In this document: positions 22,095 to 34,842 of the stretch, one piece after another
How the letters are laid out: every line of letters begins with the position of its first letter
Position numbering within the stretch: the first letter of the stretch is position 1
Assembly: GCA_021432605.1 (NCBI GenBank)
Contig: MU271152.1
Location: 1 to 64,000, forward strand
Reading direction: 5' to 3'
Source: Coniochaeta sp. PMI_546
Taxonomy: Eukaryota > Ascomycota > Sordariomycetes > Coniochaetales > Coniochaetaceae
DNA length: 64,000 nucleotides
Made by a program: the position numbers and the translations under genes
The notes under the pieces: generated by a model
What the model saw: only the letters and a program-made list of their open reading frames with translations
Database searches by the model: none
What the model was told of the DNA's origin: nothing

Positions 22095-25000
22095 CTATCC
22101 CATACCGGTATTGGGGGCCATCCTACCCAAGGGCGTCCGATCGCGCGGCTTCTCGACCATGTCCGCATATCCTTCGAGTCCCGCACCCATAATGCGAATG
22201 ATCTCAAAGATATGCGTGCCCTTGAATGTCTCGGCCCATAACCGGATGACCGCCGCCGCTAGTTGACGCAGTTTCGCTGCGTCCGTCCCCGGCATATCTA
22301 TCGATCGGTTGTGTTGATGGTGGTGGTGACCATGGACGCTGGGCCCCGAGAGTGACGGGTCGATGGGAACGGCAAATTCGGTTTCGTCCAGCATGCGACG
22401 AACCATCTCCAGAAGATTCTTCTCCTCCACTGTCGCTGGCGGCTCGTTAGGACTGATCGACGCAAGGGTCATGAGCCACTTGGAGAGGACGACGGCACAT
22501 TCGAGGTTGCATACTGTGCGAGAAGATTAGCATGATGAAACAGAGACAGCGTAAGGTTCTAGAATGTTGTTCTGGTCCGGGGTGGCAATCCATTGACGTA
22601 TAAAGCATTTTGAGTACTCACAAGAATGCTGCATGCTCCACTCGAGTGACTTCGTCCTCGCCACGTAGTTGACGCCCATTTTGACCAGCATTGAAAGCGC
22701 ATGGATCGCCTGAACAACTGCCCGGTGCAGGCGGGGACTTCGCACGAGGACAGGAGCCTGGCTGAATGACGACGCAATGAGGACGTGATCCCGCGTTTCG
22801 AGTCCTCGACTGGGATTCAGATCAGTGTACAGGCGCATGTACGCCAGTCTCAACAACGCAGTGGAATTAAACGCGACTGGCCCTCCTGAGAAGGGGTCAC
22901 CAATCATCTGCTGGCCTGTTTCATTGGCCCGGAGTTGACGGTGCTGTTCGAATCCGATCGTCCACACGCGTAATGCTTGACTGACTTCTTCAACATCCTC
23001 TGGTTTCAACCCGCGATGGACATCGAAGGGCGACAGACTTGCAAACGACGTCTGCTTGAGTAAATAGATATGCTGGATTAGTGCGTGTATGAGGACATAG
23101 TTGCCCAGCGACGACACGGGCGATGGCGGTCCCTGAGATGGTCGATTCAACAGTCTCGAAAACGCATCCTGGAGTGGTATTTCGGCTGTTGGATACGACT
23201 GCCGTGCCTCTTGCCATTGCCAAGCGCTCTCCGCTCGCCATAATCGAGACGGATTTGGCAGGAACAGATCCACCTCTGATGTCAACAGCAGAGGTGGTGT
23301 ATTATAGGCAATGCTGCACAAATTGAAGAAGCAGTAGGCAATAAGCTTAGTCCGAGTGCTTGCTTCGAGTCGAATCCAAGTGTCCCAGTCCATCGCTTGA
23401 TTGGGTTCCGCATGGAGGCCTTCCTCGCGGACAAGAAGAGCGAGTAAACTCTGGATGGAGAATGCTTCGTGGAGGATGGCTTTGGCGCCCCAGAGGCCAA
23501 CAGCGAAAAGGAGTAGGAGAGCTTGGATGGTTTCCAGCCTCGACTGGGGTGTGTTTGGGGAGCTATCAAGTCTTAGAACTTTTTACGCTGAGAATCGTTG
23601 GACACGGAGTGTTCACTTACTAAGGCTCGCGGTGTGTATCTTGTGTCATTGGGCGGTCCTGGAGAGCTGACGGAAAGGAATGTCGGAACCCAGAACTCGG
23701 AGACGGACGAGTGGAGTGAGGGCTGTAAGCCGCCGGGGTCGGAAGCAGACCATGTACTTCATGGCTGTGTCGCCTCCTGATTTGTTCTAGCGCAACTGCT
23801 TTTGCGGCATACCATAACGCGTGGCCTCGGTTGGTCTCGAACCGGTACTGGGCTCCGACTGCTAGGATTGCCAGTAGCAACTCAGGCGACAGTTCCGTTG
23901 GAGCCAGGGTCGGAATGTGGAGAAACGGAAGATGCTCATGAAAGCCGCTGATATACCCTTCCAGAAATCGAGTCAGAGTGTGTCGGGATGGAAAGACGAA
24001 GTCGTTGGGAAGCACCGAGGAGAATTCATCGAGTCTGTTCCTAATGACGGTGTGGTCCATGGTCGATATTCTCCAAGCTGGTGCTCTCATTCCCTCTTCG
24101 TGCATTCTGCCTGCTCCATCCGCAGCATCTCTCGGGTCTGGTTGAAGAGAGGGGAATCTGGACGGAAAGGTTGATGATGGTTTCGACGGCCCTCTTTGTC
24201 CCAGCTCTACGCCGGATCGCGGCCACATCCCGAACGATTGCTCGGCTTCCAGTCCAGGTGGCAGAAAATGGGAGGATGTCGCATAGTCATCGAGAAAAAG
24301 GTTGAAGTCGTCATATGACGCCGGTGGAGGCTGTGCTGAGAATCCCCCAGACATAACACCTGGATCCTGCTCTCTTCCACGATCTCCGTACGACATACCC
24401 TCGTCATAGTGTTGCTTGACCCGTCCGAGGTCGGGTGGTGGCGGGGCCAAGCCCGGCATCATGTTTTGCTGCATGGAACTCACTTCGCCGCCCGACGCCA
24501 GGTGGGTTGCCGCATCGGACAAGAGGTCGAGGTTGCAAGCAGGTGCTCGTGCAGCTAACCGTGGATCCGCAGGATGCGATGACGCAACTGCCGATGGCAT
24601 GCTCTCGGTGTGATACTGTGGTGGCGGGGGCCGTTGCTGCATACCTAGCATCTCGCTGTCGACATGACTGCTATCGGACGCACCGGTGACGGCGCCGGCC
24701 GACGACGGCTTCCGAGGCCGGCCACCGTCCTTATTCCCTTCATTAAGGTGGACGAGCTTTTCATGGCGGACAAGAAGATCACTGATGTCCATATAAGCAT
24801 ATTTCTTGGGGCGCAGCTGAGAGATGTTGATATGCGCGTGAATTACGAAGCATCCAAGGGGAAGTTGGAGGTGCTAGGGGTTTGAGAGGGTGGGACTTGG
24901 TTTGGCAAGTACAGGTCGGACGGTGACAGCACGGGAACGGAAACGGGAAACGTGCATGGTGAGTGGTGGGAATCATGGCAGGCGCCCCAAAAGCAAGCAA

Positions 25001-25321
25001 ATCACATGGGGGTGAGAAAGGAACAGGCTAACTGACCGGCGTCCAAACGTTTTCCCACAGCGAGCCCAGCCGCAAGAAAAAGGCTTCTCTTTGGTATGAG
25101 TTCTCTCGTGCCTCTGTACATGTTCCACACGCCTAATATGGAAGCCCAATGTAAGCTAATATGTAATAGCGGAGGCAACGGAAGGGTTAGTCGGCTCACC
25201 TGAAGCGTTTGCTACAGTACTTGCACGGCAAAGTCTTGGGCTTCTGCTGCCGCGTATCTCCATTCTCGTCGGCTGTATGGGGAGGAGCCTGTGCCTCGAT
25301 CGACTGCTGGAGGCTCATCAT
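22095..25321 (-). CDS. C2H2 zinc-finger transcription factor with fungal-specific regulatory domain
   Basis: Five exons (25321-25200, 25132-25037, 24781-23621, 23562-22622, 22513-22095) join in frame to 912 residues. Two zinc fingers lie at the N terminus: C33-x2-C36..H49-x3-H53 and C61-x4-C66..H79-x4-H84. The second is completed only across the exon 2/3 junction (..FGRR|DLLVRHEKLVH), which fixes that splice site. A long low-complexity linker follows, then a helical region with the TPQSRLETIQALLLLFAVG and LLALLVREEGLHAEPNQ segments typical of the fungal transcription factor regulatory domain. A His-rich patch lies near residues 825-830. The protein should be a nuclear DNA-binding regulator; its targets are unknown. 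Start choice is uncertain: ATGs at 25321 and 25318 are the first before a plausible coding N terminus, although the frame is open further upstream. Confidence 0.85.
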
Positions 25322-26640
25322 GGTGAGAAGTTGCTCAGGGGAGTGTGTGGCAACCGTAGAGGCAGTTCCAGGCGCAGCACCTGGGCGGTGTTGGGGTATC
25401 GTAATGAGATAATGTGGATGAAAGTCACGCAGCCTCGAGAAGTGGGGGAAGAAGAGGAGGTGGCAGCACCAGTCGACAAGGAAGAAGGCCGAGCAGTGGT
25501 TTGTGGGGTGCAATGGCGTGGAATGATGAATGAATTTGGAGATACAACAAGCATCCTCGACTTGTTATATCCAACCGTGGAGAAGACAAAGCCTTGCCGG
25601 GCTGGAAACGTGTTGCCTTACCCCTCGTTTATCTGACGTCGGTCTTGTTGGGTGCCCCAGCCGCTCTGGTAGTAGGATGAACGGCCCCCCGGATATGCTC
25701 GACACAAGGTCAAAGTTCGTCTCCTTGGTTGAGCACCACGGCGTTAGACAGCACCCCAACGACCACCAGTCCGGACAGCAATCAGGTGATAGTAGGAGAC
25801 AGACACTTGATGTGGTTATCTGGGCGGTAGGAGCGGCAAGTATAAGGTAGAGGTACCAGGGAGAGACGGGTACGGTACGTATGGCAACTGCCCGACACTT
25901 GGTAGCCAGGGCGGGGAACCAAGAGACGTTCAAGGCAACACGGCTGAAGAGTGCGGAGGCGGAGGAGACCGAGGAAGAGCTCTCTCGAAGGCGAACCAAA
26001 GGTGGGGCTGGCGTTTCCAAGGAAATCCGTTAGCGATTGGCTCCGGGGAGGAAGCCTTGTGTGTCTGTATTGTGTTGTGCCTACCAACGGGACGGGATCT
26101 TGACATTTGCTGGTGGAAGAGATGGCCGCGAGCCCAGGCGATTCCACGGAGTCCACAGAGTCCAACACAGTCCAAGACTGGGTAAATGCGGGCGTGTATG
26201 CGCCGTGTCTGGGGAAAGAGAAAAATGAGATAGATGATGGAGGAGAAAGGATTGGGAACACAAAGGATGGAAAAGCGGAGAAGCCAGATATCGACAGGGG
26301 GAGGCGCGATTGGAAATCGTGGAGGCGGCGGAGGTGAAGGCGGGGAAAGGGGAGAAGGTCGGTAGAAGCTGGGAAACAGGTGAAAGAGGAGAGCCGCGGG
26401 CGGAGTGCCGAGTCTGGTGATTACAACGTCACGGAGTATAGTAGACTAGACGACGGGAATTGGCGACAGCGGCAAGGGAGGGGGGACGAAGGCTCAAGTC
26501 AAGACCCCAAGAGAAGACTACCCCATCAGAGAGGACCACCTAAGGTAGCCAGTGAGTTCGGTCCTCAGTGAGTTCTCGGATGGCTTCCTGCAGGTGGAAA
26601 GTTCCTCACGCGAGTCTACCGACACGGCACGGACAGGCGG
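25322..26640 (-). promoter_or_regulatory. Long probable leader and promoter of the zinc-finger gene
   Basis: About 1.3 kb upstream of the start is rich in purine runs on the plus strand, that is pyrimidine runs on the coding strand. It contains several short upstream open frames on the minus strand (for example 25565-26020 and 25782-26261). Long leaders with upstream frames are common for fungal regulators. No second gene is supported here. Confidence 0.35.
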
Positions 26641-29600
26641 TTAGGTAACGCAAACAATACCGGACGAGTTCTGCTTTTGGCTCCCGTCCTGTCTCGTCGT
26701 GCAGTTGGCGGTGGTGACGCTTGTCGGTTGAGAAACGTCGCCGATCCTCAGTTTCGGCTCCCTTTGTTGATGACGGGAGGTGGTGCTCCAACGCGACTGA
26801 GTGACAGTTTGCAAGTTTGTTCAGAAAGACCCGAAGATTGTGAAAGTGGGGAACCGGGCCCCAAAATGATTTGACTTTGGAGGCAGTCAAATGTCGTTCG
26901 TGCCGAGTCTGATGGTAATGCCGAAGTATTCTGAGTTCAAGGGAAGCATGACTTCCCCTCGTTTGACACAGTACAGCAGTGTGGTTGAGATTTCTTGGGA
27001 CGGTTTGACGAAGGAGTGACGGGACGCATGGATCTTCCCCAGAGGCAGCTGCACGATGATCCACCTGTGCTCCTTCTCCCCATGGGAAACACTCGCGTCT
27101 CCGCATTGGCGCATTGGGGAACTGGGAGAAGGACCAGGAAGAGGGGCTAGGTACAGCTTTTGTAGCTTTCGTGTATCACCACCGCATCTTCTGCCTAGAT
27201 ACCGAAGAAGGACGACTTACACTCTACCCGATGCATGTGAGAATGGCGGGGAAGAACAAACAACACCTGCGTCACCAAACGTCGGACAGAGTCTTGTTTT
27301 GAGGACAAGCAGGGCTTGCAACCTGGAAGTATCTATGCAGAAATGCAACTTCATTTTTTGTGCGCCAGTTTATGGCACTGGCACCTCGCGATGAGTGGCT
27401 TGCGCGCCCTTCAATCAGCTTACTACGATTTGGCATTTTCATCTTCGTCCCTTTCTTATTTCTGTCGTTTTTTCCATTATTCTTATCATTGAACAACAGG
27501 GTCTCCGGCGTATCTTGAACTTTCAAAGCGGCCTGTCAAACTTTGCATATGCTCTCGGACCCTCACTTTCTCTACGGGAGCACGATATCCGCGACTGGCA
27601 TGGTGACGGCACCATTCCGAATATGGTGTCAAGGTGCCCTTGGGTTCACAGCCTGCAAATAAAGGTTTTTATTTCACCGTTGTACTTCTTTAGAGTCATG
27701 TCCAAATGTTTTGCTTCTCGGGTACGTAGCAAACATTAGTGCGATAGACTATGCCCACCTCAGCCACTCCCAGTCAGCAGTGTCGACGTGCCACGCAGAT
27801 TTAGATATGTCATGAAAGCAGCAAACCGCTGCCAGAAGCAGAATGAATCCAGATTGTCTGGTATCTGCAAAGCCCGCAAATCTTGCGTACTCCTGGTCCT
27901 AGAAGTTGGGAAAATCTCCCATGGCCACCTTAGCTACTGCAGTACGTATTATCAGGGCATACCTTTGCCGAGACGGGATAAAGTATACTTCACACGATTA
28001 GGTTCTTGCTCAAGCGTCGACCGCTTGAAGGACCTATCTGTTCTCAGCTTACACTAGACACCTGCTGCCCGCTCTGTCGTAAGGTATTCGCAGTCCAAAA
28101 CATACCTATTCACACAGCATATTGGAGTTTGGACAGCCGAATCAGGAATGTCCCGAGACTGGTGTGGAGCCCAAACTTTTGTCGTGGGGATTCCACGAAC
28201 GACCTGGAAGCTCCCTAATTCTCCAACAGCTCTGGTTTATTACTGTGCATTATGTTTGGTGCTGGCCATGGCGGGGTTCTGGAGTTTTGGGGTGCGGAGA
28301 ATGGGGTTTATGGTGTTTGACCGGCTGCCTTGCCTGAGTTGTGCCACGGAACATGCCCTACCGTTTGTTTCAATCATGTCATTGGCCTTGCAACTCATCA
28401 TCAGCATCTCCCATGTATCTTACCAACAGCTTCCTCGCCGTCTGTCAAGCGCGTGGAACCGTGCCATCGCCTATCTCCTGTTGCTACCGGCGGCGATGCT
28501 CATTATGTACGAGTTATCGTAACTCCTATCCCTGATAAGTGCATGAATCCAGACTTGCTCACCGCTTCGATGCCTACTGGCCTTTCTACAGACAGTCATC
28601 GAGTACCGGAGGAAAAGAACGGTGCGACCAATGTGTCTGACCAGGAACTTTTTGCTGAATTGGATCAAGCAGGTCCGCGGCCAGCAGAAACCCAGAGTTG
28701 TCCTAGTTACCTGATTTTTGTTGATGGGGAAATCATATGAGCCTACTGCCGTCGTCAATTTGTTTCTTGCCCTCCTTCGAAATAGGCAGAATGTTACCCC
28801 ATACCCTCAGGCTCCTCTCTATGGCAGACACTTGGAGGACAAGTTCCCGGCCACTTCGCTTGCTCCCACACTTTGGGAATGCATGGATCGAGACACCCTT
28901 GGACTCGGCGGGAGGTTTCTTCGGCTTGCAGAAGCTCCAGTTGTCTCATATCGTCATTTGGTCCAACCATTGTCTTCTCGGTTCAACGCGGGGTGCAGAC
29001 GGGCCTTTTTATGGGGTGTCTAGCTTGCAGATGCGGTCTAGGCCTATCCCAGAGACGTCCGAGATGCTGTCTGCTGGAGACAAAGTTATCAGACCAGCTA
29101 GCAAGTGCTAGCTAGGAAAGGCCGCTTTACCGCGTATTCCGAGAGATATATCTTCACCGACAGTCTTCCAACCCGGCTTGTCCAGGGAGAGCAGCATTGT
29201 AGGTGGCTCAAAATACCATCCAGTTGGACAGCTCACATACTTTAGCTCACCTGGAGTACCGGCGGATATGACGGTGTTGGTGAGGCGGGCGGTTGTGAAA
29301 GACGGAAAATGTGTTTGGATGCCCCGAATCACCCAGTCAAGGCAGAGGACAGAGACCTGTTCGACACGCTGACAAACACTCATGCTATGGGGGTTGGAGG
29401 TGACGGCTGCTTTGCCCTTGTCCTGAAGCAAGGCAGAACTACCGAGCTCCTGGACTTACACGACACCCTCAAGTCCCAAGCTCCCCCTCACGGGTTAAAG
29501 TGAGCACCGCGAACGGACGCGTTGTTTGGAACTGGCACGATACGTACAATGTAGGTCTGTAAACAGCCTTGAACGCAGGGTAGCAGATCCAATATGTTCT

Positions 29601-31348
29601 GGGAGTGAAGATGTCAGACGCTGCGTGAGCTGGCGAGAAGAAGGTACTATTCATCTGGACTAGGACTTGGTCTCAACGACTGCGAAAGAGGGGGTCCACA
29701 GACATACTACATCGACCGGTCTCCGACCCAAAGACCGAGCCTCTAGAACTAGAACCTGCTATGAGAGTCTAAACAGATGTCGGAAAATGTAATGCTGCAA
29801 TGTGCAGTTGTCAGTCGTAGTGGTTGGTTACACTAGGGCCCATTGGCGTCGGAGTGTCTGTCTCGCCGGCCGACCATATCCTACCTACCTGCATATGGCA
29901 TTTGAAGCTGGCGCGTATACTGCCAGCCATGCGCCGAACTCAAAGCTCATAGCCATATGATATTGGACTTTCTTACTGGAACCTAACATTCGACTTTTAT
30001 TTGTTTGTGCACCAAGAACTTCGCCGCTGTTTTGACGAGCGGTTTTCCGCCGGCTCACACCGGCTCCGTGGTGGCAAACCTTGATACCGGAGACGGAATT
30101 GACAGGCTCGATCCCGCTCGGGAAGAGCCGATGATTCTGGTATATGTTATCGCCGGCATATTGGTCGCACGTGGTCGGTCGTGCCGGTGACCCTCTTCCC
30201 CAGTTCCCCTGAGCCACCCTGCACCTGTTGTGTAGGATTGAGAAGGTTGAGAAGGGCTGTCCTGCAATGTCTCGGTCGTCTCGGTGCTATCAGATGACAA
30301 TGGCAGGGTGCCATTAGGCCGTCGCAAAGTCGCAGTGCACTGGCTCATGACGTCCTTATGTCTTGCCCGCAGACATTCCACTGCCGAAGCAGTGGGGTAT
30401 GATCCCTGCGAATGTTGTGATGAGGTATCCAAGGCACACACTCTTGTTGCGCATCTGGCCTTGCACCGACCAAAACCTGGGAATGGGAGGCATTCCTGGT
30501 TCTTGGTTGAGGCTCATCCGCAGTCGTTCATAAACATGAGTCCGGACGATCTTCGGGCAGCGTACTCGGAAGCTACCTTACAGGGTAATCTCAATGGAAC
30601 ACTCGACAGGCACTGGCGAATCAGCTTCGCTATCACGACTATTCCCGTCCGCCCCTTGCTCCTCAATTCACCCCTTCATCTCGTCCCGTCATGCGCGCAT
30701 CCACAACTCGAACGGGATTTACTCGCTCCTGGAAAGAAAGTTGCGACTAATTCGAGAACTTCCTGCGCGGCTTGAAAACCCGGCCTCGAGAAGGAATAAT
30801 TCAGGATGCGCACATGTGACCAGGCTCCTACTAGTCTGACGACTAAGCCCAGCGCCTCATCGATGGGATCCGGGGTAGGTGAGCGCAGTCGCTGACGGAC
30901 TGCTCGCAGAGATCTAGCCGCCTGATCGATCGGAGCTAAGATCAATCTGTCACTGCCGCCCGTCATGCGCCGGCGCGAGTCCCATGCCTGTGGCTTGACG
31001 CTGCACCCCATACCCATCTCCTAGGTCTGGGGTCACAATCCCGGGGCTTAGTGCTGGGAGAGGGAGCATTGTGGCAGCCTGAACTGCGCGGGGCAGGAGG
31101 ATTCGGCCCTTTGACGATGGAACGGAGGAGACGACATGGCTTCCAGATCTTGATTCTTGGTGGGTTACTGGCTTTCTCGTGGCAGCATGGCGGCGGTTGA
31201 GCCTGCGGCGGTCTCATTTCGCCCACGCTTGGGGGCCGCCCGTGTCACCGCCGGCTCGATATAAAGACGGGAAGATGTCGCCTCCTAAGGATCTTGGAAC
31301 TTTCTGTCGATCAGCCAAGTTCCCGATCTTCTAGTCCCGGCTATCAAT
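26641..31348. other. Gene-poor interval before the GH55 gene
   Basis: In 4.7 kb I find only unrelated open frames of 60-166 codons on both strands. The plus frame 28148-28522 (124 codons) has three hydrophobic stretches and could encode part of a membrane protein, but no exon partner or family is recognised. The minus frame 29108-29431 is also unassigned. The interval may hold non-coding transcripts or decayed genes. The last few hundred bases are the GH55 promoter. Confidence 0.45.
31260..31265 (+). promoter_or_regulatory. TATA box of the GH55 gene
   Basis: TATAAA lies 84 bases upstream of the start codon at 31349, in otherwise GC-rich sequence. The spacing suits a short leader. TATA-containing promoters are typical of inducible secreted hydrolases. 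Confidence 0.6.
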
Positions 31349-33939
31349 ATGCGTTTCCCTACCGTGGCGCTGGCTCTTGCCGGCATCGCGTCAACCGTCC
31401 AGGGATACTGGATGGGCGATATAGCCCGTAAGGCCTCCAGGGAACCAAACTCTTCTGTACTGCTCTGACATCCCACCTAGATCAAGGTGTTGCTCCCTAT
31501 GCTTCTGCCGGCTACAAGGTCTTCCGTAACGTGAAGGACTACGGTGCCAAAGGTCAGTTATCGCGGCCGCTGTTGACTTTGCGCCAACTAACATTGGTCA
31601 ACAGGTGATGGACAAACGGATGACACGGCAGCTATCAATGCTGCTATCACGGACGGAAACCGGTGTCTTCAGGGATGCGTAAGTACCATAAACAGCCTGT
31701 CGTGGCCGAACATGCACTACAACCATTGGCGTGTATATATCTGACCGGCGACAGTCCTCGACAACAACCACTCCTGCCGTTGTTTACTTCCCGGCCGGAA
31801 CTTACTCCATCTCCGGGTCTATCCTGCCTGCCTACTACACGCAGCTCATTGGTGACGCCAGCAACCCGCCGACGTTGAAGGCCACCGCCAACTTCGCCGG
31901 CTTCGGACTTATCGATGGCGACCACTACTACACCAGTAGCTTGAACTGGGGTGCCACCAATGTCTTCTTCCGCCAGATTCGCAACTTCATCATTGATACG
32001 ACCGCCATCCCTCCTGCAACTGCCGCTACTGGTATCCACTGGCCAACCGCTCAGGCAACCAGCTTGCAGAACATCAAGTTCAACATGCCTACAGATTCCA
32101 GCGTCGTTCACGTCGGTCTGTTCATTGAAGAGGGAAGCGCAGGTTCTGTGCTCGATCTGACCTTCAACGGAGGTGCTACCGGAATGTCCGTCGGCAACCA
32201 GCAATACACCATGAGGAACTTGGTCTTCAACAACTGCAAGACCGGTGAGCCACATTTTCCTTGCACACTCTGACGAGCTAAGCTGACAGGGCGTATCTAG
32301 CTATCATTCAGCTTTGGGACTGGGGCTGGACGTACTCTGGCCTCTCCATCAACAACTGCGGAGTTGGTCTCGACATGTCGGCAGGCGGAACCGGTAGCGA
32401 ACAAGTCGGCTCAGTCACTATCCTTGACAGCTCCATCACCAACACGCCTGTTGGTATCGTGAGTGCCTGGGCGTCGAGCGGCAACACCCCGGCCACGGGT
32501 GGAAGTCTCGCTCTCGAGAACCTCGCCTTGAACAACGTCCCTGTCGCCATCAAGGGACCTAGCGGAACCGTCCTCAGCGGCTCGACCGGCGCCGTCACAA
32601 TCACCTCGTGGGGCAATGGCCACCGCTACACCCCGAACGGACCTCAGACCTTCCAGGGTACCCTCAACCCGTATGCCAGGCCGGCGTCGCTTTTGAGCGG
32701 CAGCAAGTACTATGCTCGCTCCAAGCCGCAGTACGAGACCCTGGCTGCCTCTTCCTTCGTCTCGGCGCGCTCCTCCGGAGCCCGCGGTGACGGTAACACG
32801 GACGACACCACGGCTCTGCAGAACGCCATCAACAGCGCAGCTTCGGCGGGCAAGGTCCTGTACCTCGACTTTGGTATCTACGTGGTCACCTCGACCATCA
32901 CCATCCCACCCGGCGCCAAGATCGTCGGCGAGACCTACCCCGTCATTCTCTCGTCCGGTAGCTTCTTTGCCGACATGAATAACCCTAAACCCGTCGTGCG
33001 TGTCGGTTCCACTTCGGGCCAAGCTGGCTACGTCGAACTGTCTGATTTCATCGTCTCGACCCGCGGCGCGCAAGCCGGCGCCATCCTGATCGAATACAAC
33101 CTTGCAACCAGCGGCACGCCCTCCGGCATGTGGGACGTGCATACCCGCATTGGCGGCTTTACCGGGTCCAACTTGCAAGTTGCCCAATGCCGCAAGACCC
33201 CGGGCAATTCTGCCGTCAACACCAACTGTATCGCCGCCTACATGGCCATGCACATCACCAAGAGCGCGACGAACCTCTACATGGACGGGACATGGCTATG
33301 GACAGCCGATCATGACATTGACGATTCGGGCCTTACACAGATCACCATTTACGCGGGACGCGGTCTGTACATCGAGTCGACGGTCGGCACGTTCTGGCTG
33401 GTCGGCACCTCAGTAGAGCATCACGTGCTCTACCAGTACCAGCTCGCAAACACCAAGAACATCTTCATGGGACAGATCCAGACCGAGACGCCTTATTTCC
33501 AGCCCAGCCCCAACGCGCTGACCCCCTTCCCGCCGGTGGCGAGCCTCAACGACCCCAACTTCAGCACCTCGTGCAACGGTGTCGCGGGCAACTGTGCTGC
33601 GGCGTGGGGTCTGCGGATCATCAACTCGAACAACATCTTCATCTACGGCGCGGGCCTGTACTCGTTCTTCAGCGACTACAGCACGTCCTGCTCGACCTTC
33701 TCGGCCGGGCAGACCTGCCAGTCTCGGATCACGTCGCTCGAGGGAACGATCAGCCACGTCACCATCTACAATCTCAACACTATCGGCTCGATCAGCATGC
33801 TCGACCGCGATAACCAGCGCGTGGCGTATTACAATGATAACGTCAATGTCTATCCTAGCTGGTAAGTCCCATCCCCTGAAATCTCAACCCTAACCCTGAC
33901 TAACGCCCGTGTAGCATTGCCGAGTACCAGAGCGGTTAA
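31349..33939 (+). CDS. Secreted GH55 exo-beta-1,3-glucanase
   Basis: Six exons (31349-31427, 31481-31552, 31605-31678, 31755-32244, 32301-33861, 33915-33939) join in frame to 766 residues. Residues 1-19 are a signal peptide (MRFPTVALALAGIASTVQG). Two right-handed beta-helix modules follow, each opened by the same D/R-G-A-(K/R)-G-D-G-x-T-D-D-T signature (near residues 44-58 and 398-412). This is the paired pectate-lyase-3-like fold of glycoside hydrolase family 55. GTYSISGSILPAYYTQLIGD and the TPYFQP segment are also typical. Such enzymes release glucose or gentiobiose from laminarin-type beta-1,3-glucans. The role may be wall turnover, nutrition or attack on other fungi. Three of the first four exons are under 80 nt, and the last exon encodes only eight residues. 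Confidence 0.93.
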
Positions 33940-34842
33940 GCAGCGCCTTTGGGTGCCAGCCTCATGTATGGATGGATTTTTCTCTTCAAAAAAAGGAGCA
34001 CGTTACGACAGACATTGTGCTTATGATCAGTTGGATATGGAGATGAGTGTACATATGCGGATGTGGATATGACGTTTTGATGCGCCCGTACATTGTTCAT
34101 CTGTACATACTTGAGCTGTGGGGGAGCTACGACGTGTACATACGGTTTCGTTTGTCTTTGCATATACATATTGGATTTTGGACGATCATATCTCCTCTTT
34201 CCAAAGGGACTGAACATCAACCTGCCAAAAGCACCCGCAGCGAGCGCCGCAATACTTGAGGAGGGCTCTTGTAAGGTCCGACAGGAGGGTGGTATTTAGG
34301 CCTAATTAGCGGCCCCGGACCCAGCGCTCTCAGCCTGGCCCCTGAACGGAGAGGGTCCGAAAGAGGCATACGCCGTTGTTTTGCAAGATTCCGATTCATG
34401 GATGAGTTGTGGCGCGTGGGGGGTTAGACCAGGCCACGAATGGGGGCCCCAAGATCGCCATCATGCAACGTTGCCGCGCTGCTTCTCGGTCGTCCTTTTC
34501 ATTGACACAGTATACGTGGACATGATAGAAGAGCCTCATCCAGCAAGCCGAAAGCAACGCCAAGGAAAGGCTCCGCCAGTTGGAGTCGAAACGAGTAATG
34601 GCGACAAGAACTATGTTAAAGGACAGTGAGGGATGACTAAGCTTAACCATATCGTAAATTGACTTTGGGGACGGCGATCACCTGACTTCGCGTAATGCTG
34701 ACCGCGTCAGTCGAGACAAATGACGAGGCGGCAGTCCGAGAGCTGAAACTCTTTAGGGATCCCCACGACATCTAGTTTGATCTCACCCGTTCCGAGGATA
34801 ATCTTCTGAAGTTTCCTGCAGCTGGTTGATTCTACGTCTCCA
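33940..34842. other. Intergenic region between GH55 and DUF2461 genes
   Basis: This 0.9-kb stretch holds the 3' UTR of the glucanase and the promoter of the next gene. Small open frames on both strands have no features. Confidence 0.5.

Noticed and set aside
32411-33253. 280-codon antisense frame in the GH55 gene
   Set aside because: It lies wholly within the glucanase exon and has no independent features.
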